From: Arenimonas sp.
GTDB taxonomy: Bacteria; Pseudomonadota; Gammaproteobacteria; Xanthomonadales; Xanthomonadaceae
Length of the DNA: 9,346 nt
Assembly: GCA_003497545.1 (NCBI GenBank)
Contig: DNNT01000219.1
Location: 11,924 to 21,269, forward strand
Direction: 5' to 3'
The notes under the pieces were generated by a model that saw nothing but the letters and a program-made list of their open reading frames with translations, had not been told where the DNA came from and did no database searches. A program made the translations under genes and the position numbers. Shown piece after piece: positions 6,819-9,346 of the stretch (the first letter of the stretch is position 1; each line of letters starts with the position of its first letter).

Positions 6819-7247
6819 ATGACCGACGCCCAACTGCTGCAGGCCATCGCCGGCGGCGCCCTGATCGGCCTTTCGGCCGGATTGTTGTTTTTGGTCAACG
6901 GCCGCATCGCCGGCGTGAGCGGATTCTTTGGCGACGCGCTGGCCAATCCGAAGCTGCCTGAGACCGCGTCGCGCGTGCTGTTCCTGGTCGGGCTGGTGGC
7001 GGGCTACCTGCTGGTGCGCCACTTCGTGGCCGGCACCGGTGGCATGCAAATGCAGGCCGGCTGGGGCGGCATGGTGCTGGCCGGGCTGCTGGTGGGTTAC
7101 GGCACGCGCCTGGGCTGCGGCTGCACGTCGGGGCATGGCATCTGCGGCATCTCGCGGCTGTCGCCACGCTCTTTGGCGGCCACGGCGGTGTTCATGGCGG
7201 CCGGCCTGGCCACCGTGTTCCTGCTGCGACTGGCGGGGTGGCGCTGA
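6819..7247 (+). CDS. YeeE/YedE-family sulfur transport membrane protein, N-terminal half type
   Basis: A 142-residue inner-membrane protein with about four hydrophobic segments (residues roughly 8-27, 52-70, 82-98, 119-138). The signature is GTRLGCGCTSGHGICG (95-110), containing C100, C102, H106 and C109, preceded by the NGRIAGVSGFFG segment (27-38); both are typical of YeeE/YedE (DUF395) proteins. Full-length members such as the thiosulfate transporter TsuA carry two such halves in one chain and use conserved cysteines to pass the substrate; here the halves are separate genes, as in the PmpA/PmpB pairs of BigR-type operons. GGGG at 6808-6811, seven bases before the ATG, supports the start. 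The stop overlaps the next start (TGATG). The substrate, thiosulfate or a polysulfide, is inferred. Confidence 0.9.
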   Translation: MTDAQLLQAIAGGALIGLSAGLLFLVNGRIAGVSGFFGDALANPKLPETASRVLFLVGLVAGYLLVRHFVAGTGGMQMQAGWGGMVLAGLLVGYGTRLGCGCTSGHGICGISRLSPRSLAATAVFMAAGLATVFLLRLAGWR

Positions 7248-7687
7248 TGCGCGCCGTCGCTGCCCTGGCCTGCGGCACGCTGTTCGGCGCCGGCCTGACG
7301 CTGGCCGGCATGACCGACCCCGCGCGCGTCATCGGCTTCCTAGACATCACCGGGAACTGGGATCCCAGCCTGGCCATCGTCATGGCCAGCGCGCTGGCAG
7401 TGGCGCTGCCGATGTTCCAGTGGGCGCTGCGGCGCCAGGCGCGACCGGTGCTGGCGCCGCGCCGCTACCTGCCCGAGCGCACCGAGATCGACCGCGACCT
7501 CATCGTCGGCGCGCTGCTGTTCGGCGCTGGCTGGGGCATCGCCGGCCTGTGCCCGGGCCCGGCCATCGCCGGCCTCGGCTCGGGCCAGCCGGAAATCATC
7601 GCCTTCGTGCTCGCCATGGCGGCGGGCGTGGGGGTGCGTGCCTTGCACGCGGCGCGCACGGCGCTCCGCGACGACTGCCGGAGCTAG
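7247..7687 (+). CDS. YeeE/YedE-family sulfur transport membrane protein, C-terminal half type (DUF6691-like)
   Basis: A 146-residue partner of the preceding gene. Hydrophobic segments lie at about 2-20, 41-60, 86-103 and 115-135. Family hallmarks are LAGMTDPARVIGFLD (19-33) followed by NWDPSL, and GLCPGPAIAGL (100-110) with C102, the counterpart of the conserved cysteine of the other half. The ATG at 7247 is preferred because it overlaps the upstream stop as TGATG and has GGGG at 7235-7238 eight bases ahead; a GTG at 7238 in the same frame would add three residues. The two half-proteins presumably assemble into one transporter. The gene ends 116 bases before the FadL-type gene, so cotranscription of all three is possible. 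Confidence 0.9.
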   Translation: MRAVAALACGTLFGAGLTLAGMTDPARVIGFLDITGNWDPSLAIVMASALAVALPMFQWALRRQARPVLAPRRYLPERTEIDRDLIVGALLFGAGWGIAGLCPGPAIAGLGSGQPEIIAFVLAMAAGVGVRALHAARTALRDDCRS

Positions 7688-7803
7688 GCGCCATGCGCCG
7701 CCCGCAGTTACCCACCGAACAACTAAAGCCACGGGCCGATGGTCGGCCAGGGCAAACACGCCACCGGCTTGCGCGCCGGCGGTGAAATCCCGGGGAGGGA
7801 ACC
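7688..7803 (+). other. Intergenic leader with two small hairpins ahead of the FadL-type gene
   Basis: This 116-base gap has no plausible gene. GGCCGA (7734-7739) and TCGGCC (7743-7748) can form a 6-base stem with a 3-base loop. CCGGC (7764-7768) and GCCGG (7775-7779) can form a second stem just upstream of the ribosome site GGGGAGGGA (7792-7800). Neither is followed by a T-run, so they are not typical terminators. The 7700-7730 part is less GC-rich and may hold a promoter, but I see no clear -35/-10 pair. Confidence 0.3.
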
Positions 7804-9153
7804 ATGCGCAGCACCATCCACCATCGTAAGCTCCAAACCACCGCGATCCTCGCGGCGATCTCGCTGCTCGGGAGCGGGTCCGCCTTCGCCACCAACGGCT
7901 ACTTCTCGCACGGCTACGGCACCCAGAGCAAAGCCATGGCCGGCACCGGCGTCGCCCGTTCGCTCGACACCCTGGCCCCGGCGACCAATCCCGCCGGCCT
8001 GCTCGGCGTCGAGGACGGCATGGACGCGGGCATGGCCTGGTTCTCGCCCGACCGCGGCTATGAGGTCACCGGCGGCCCGTCCGGCGCCTGTATGTCGGCG
8101 CAGCAGTGCACCTTCGGCGTCGGCCCGGCCAGGCTGCGCAGCGACAAGGACTATTTCCTCATCCCGCACTTCGGCTGGAAGCGTTCGCTGGGCGACAACG
8201 CCGCCATCGGCGTGGCCGTGTACGGCAACGGCGGCATGAATACCCGCTACCTCGGCGGCAGCGCCACCTTCGGCGTGCCCATGGGCAGCGTTCCCCCGGG
8301 CATGGGCTTCACCATGCCGGGCACCTTCGGCGACGGTACCGCCGGCGTGGACCTGATGCAGATGTTCATCGCGCCGACCTATGCGCGTGCCTTCGGCGAG
8401 GATTCCTCGTTCGGCATCTCGCCCATCATCGCGCTGCAGAGCTTCGAGGCCCGCGGACTGGGCAACTTCGCGCCGTTTTCGTCCGACCCGACCAAGCTCA
8501 CCAACAACGGCCATGACACCAGCTACGGCCTGGGCCTGAAGCTAGGCATGCAGACGCAGCTGGGCGAGGGCGTGCGCTTCGGCGCTTCGTACCAGACCAA
8601 GATGTCGATGAGCGAGTTCGAGGACTACGCCGGCCTGTTCGCCAACCAGGGCGACTTCGACATCCCGGCGACCGCCACCGTCGGCATGGCCTTCGACGCC
8701 GGCGACAAGGTGACGGTGGAGTTCGACGTGCAGTGGATCGCCTATGGCGACGTCGATTCCATAGCCAATCCGATGCTGCCCAACCTGATGATGGCGCCGC
8801 TCGGCGCGGATGGCGGTGCCGGCTTCGGCTGGGACGACATGACGGTGTTCAAGCTCGGCGCCGAATACCGCGCCAGCGCCGACGCCACCTGGTACTTCGG
8901 TTACAGCCACACCGACCAGCCGATTCCCTCGAGCGAGGTGCTGTTCAACATCCTCGCCCCGGGCGTGGTCGAGGACCACTTCACGGTCGGTTACAGCCGC
9001 GCCCACGGCGCCAATGGCAACCGCTGGACGGTCTCGGCCATGTTCGCGCCCTCGGTGGAAGTGCGCGGCGGCAACCCGCTGGACCCGGCGCAGACGGTGG
9101 AGCTGAGCATGGACCAGTACGAAGTCGAGTTCAGCTACCACTTCAAGGGCTGA
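7804..9153 (+). CDS. OmpP1/FadL-family outer-membrane transporter
   Basis: A 449-residue outer-membrane beta-barrel of the FadL/TodX class, which moves hydrophobic compounds across the outer membrane by lateral diffusion. The signal peptide spans about residues 1-29 (cleavage after AFA). The mature start TNGYFSHGYG, followed by TQSKAMAGTGVA, and the NPA motif (62-64, TNPAGL) are the family's N-terminal hatch and first-strand signatures. The C-terminal strand ends QYEVEFSYHFKG, an aromatic-rich barrel terminus. Two cysteines (C96, C102) sit six residues apart and could form a disulfide in a loop. Residues 145-187 are rich in glycine and methionine. GGAGG (7794-7798), five bases before the ATG, is an excellent ribosome site. 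The substrate is unknown; adjacency to sulfur genes allows a role in handling hydrophobic sulfur, but fatty acid or hydrocarbon uptake is equally compatible. A strong terminator follows. Confidence 0.9.
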   Translation: MRSTIHHRKLQTTAILAAISLLGSGSAFATNGYFSHGYGTQSKAMAGTGVARSLDTLAPATNPAGLLGVEDGMDAGMAWFSPDRGYEVTGGPSGACMSAQQCTFGVGPARLRSDKDYFLIPHFGWKRSLGDNAAIGVAVYGNGGMNTRYLGGSATFGVPMGSVPPGMGFTMPGTFGDGTAGVDLMQMFIAPTYARAFGEDSSFGISPIIALQSFEARGLGNFAPFSSDPTKLTNNGHDTSYGLGLKLGMQTQLGEGVRFGASYQTKMSMSEFEDYAGLFANQGDFDIPATATVGMAFDAGDKVTVEFDVQWIAYGDVDSIANPMLPNLMMAPLGADGGAGFGWDDMTVFKLGAEYRASADATWYFGYSHTDQPIPSSEVLFNILAPGVVEDHFTVGYSRAHGANGNRWTVSAMFAPSVEVRGGNPLDPAQTVELSMDQYEVEFSYHFKG

Positions 9154-9160
9154 GCCAGGA

Positions 9161-9205
9161 AAAAAGAAGGCCGGGTCGCCCCGTGGCGGCCCGGCCTTTC
9201 TTTTT
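9161..9205 (+). terminator. Intrinsic terminator after the FadL-type gene
   Basis: GGCCGGGTCGCC (9169-9180) pairs with GGCGGCCCGGCC (9185-9196) around a CCGT loop, with one G-T wobble. The stem is followed by TTTCTTTTT (9197-9205) and preceded by an A-run (9161-9165) that can extend the pairing. It begins seven bases after the stop codon at 9153. The A-run on the left side means it could also terminate transcription arriving from the right. Confidence 0.93.
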
Positions 9206-9273
9206 GGTTCTTCTCCGAAGTCAGGGATGGCCTGGGCGGTTCTTCGCTGACCACCGACGCGGCGCCGGCCCCA

Positions 9274-9344
9274 CCGCGAAGGCGAGGGTCGATTCCTGCT
9301 CGGTGAAGCCTTTATCTCCCAGGAATCGACCCTCGCCTTCACGG
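9274..9344. repeat. Long inverted repeat, 21-base perfect arms with 21-base spacer
   Basis: The arm at 9278-9298 (begins GAAGGCGAGGG, ends ATTCCTG) is the exact reverse complement of 9320-9340. The spacer is 9299-9319. After one mismatch (C9277/A9341), three more outer bases pair (9274-9276 with 9342-9344), giving 24 of 25 pairs. There is no T-run within the remaining two bases of the window. The flanking 9206-9273 is non-coding with no feature I recognise apart from GGTTCTTC occurring twice (9206-9213 and 9238-9245). It could be a REP-like or miniature mobile repeat, or the terminator of a gene reading in from the right. Confidence 0.85.
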
Positions 9345-9346
9345 CG

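Noticed and set aside
7734..7748. Hairpin after the transporter pair as an intrinsic terminator
   Set aside because: The stem is only six bases and is followed by AGGGCAAA rather than a T-run.
8542..9342. A 266-codon minus-strand frame starting inside the terminal inverted repeat
   Set aside because: It runs through the intrinsic terminator and then antisense to the FadL-type barrel; the translation is low-complexity, with no recognised domain.

Overview
The window is high-GC (roughly two thirds G+C) bacterial chromosome, almost fully coding, with classic Shine-Dalgarno starts. It carries a near-complete thiosulfate-oxidizing Sox operon in the order soxC-soxD-(small cytochrome c)-soxY-soxZ-soxA-soxX-soxB. 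From memory, the CDYZAXB order is typical of beta- and gammaproteobacteria rather than the soxXYZABCD order of Paracoccus. With the outer-membrane FadL-type protein and the very high GC, this suggests a high-GC beta- or gammaproteobacterium. A Lysobacterales or Burkholderiales host is a guess, not something the sequence proves.

Positions 1-6368 (+ strand) hold the Sox operon. SoxC is cut at its N-terminus by the window edge. The genes overlap or are separated by 1-37 bases, so they are probably one transcript. SoxY and SoxB have twin-arginine signals, SoxD, the small cytochrome and SoxA have Sec-type signals, and SoxX looks like a lipoprotein. The encoded enzymes form the periplasmic cycle: SoxAX conjugates thiosulfate to the SoxY C-terminal cysteine, SoxB hydrolyses off sulfate, SoxCD oxidizes the remaining sulfane sulfur, and c-type cytochromes carry the electrons away. 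Presence of soxCD predicts full oxidation to sulfate. The small cytochrome between soxD and soxY is a close paralogue of the second heme domain of SoxD.

Positions 6388-7687 form a divergent regulator/transporter module. On the minus strand, convergent with soxB, is a CsoR/FrmR-family repressor with an unusual cysteine arrangement. On the plus strand are two overlapping half-size YeeE/YedE-type membrane proteins that probably import thiosulfate or another sulfur species. Their shared 89-base intergenic space holds an 8-base palindrome that could serve as overlapping -10 elements and an 18-base GC-rich inverted repeat.

Positions 7804-9153 encode an OmpP1/FadL-family outer-membrane barrel, followed by a strong intrinsic terminator (9161-9205). 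The last 140 bases are non-coding and contain a perfect 21-base inverted repeat with a 21-base spacer (9278-9340), possibly a repeated extragenic element or the terminator of a gene beyond the window. No soxR, soxS, soxV, soxW or soxF, RNA gene, transposase or CRISPR array is visible.
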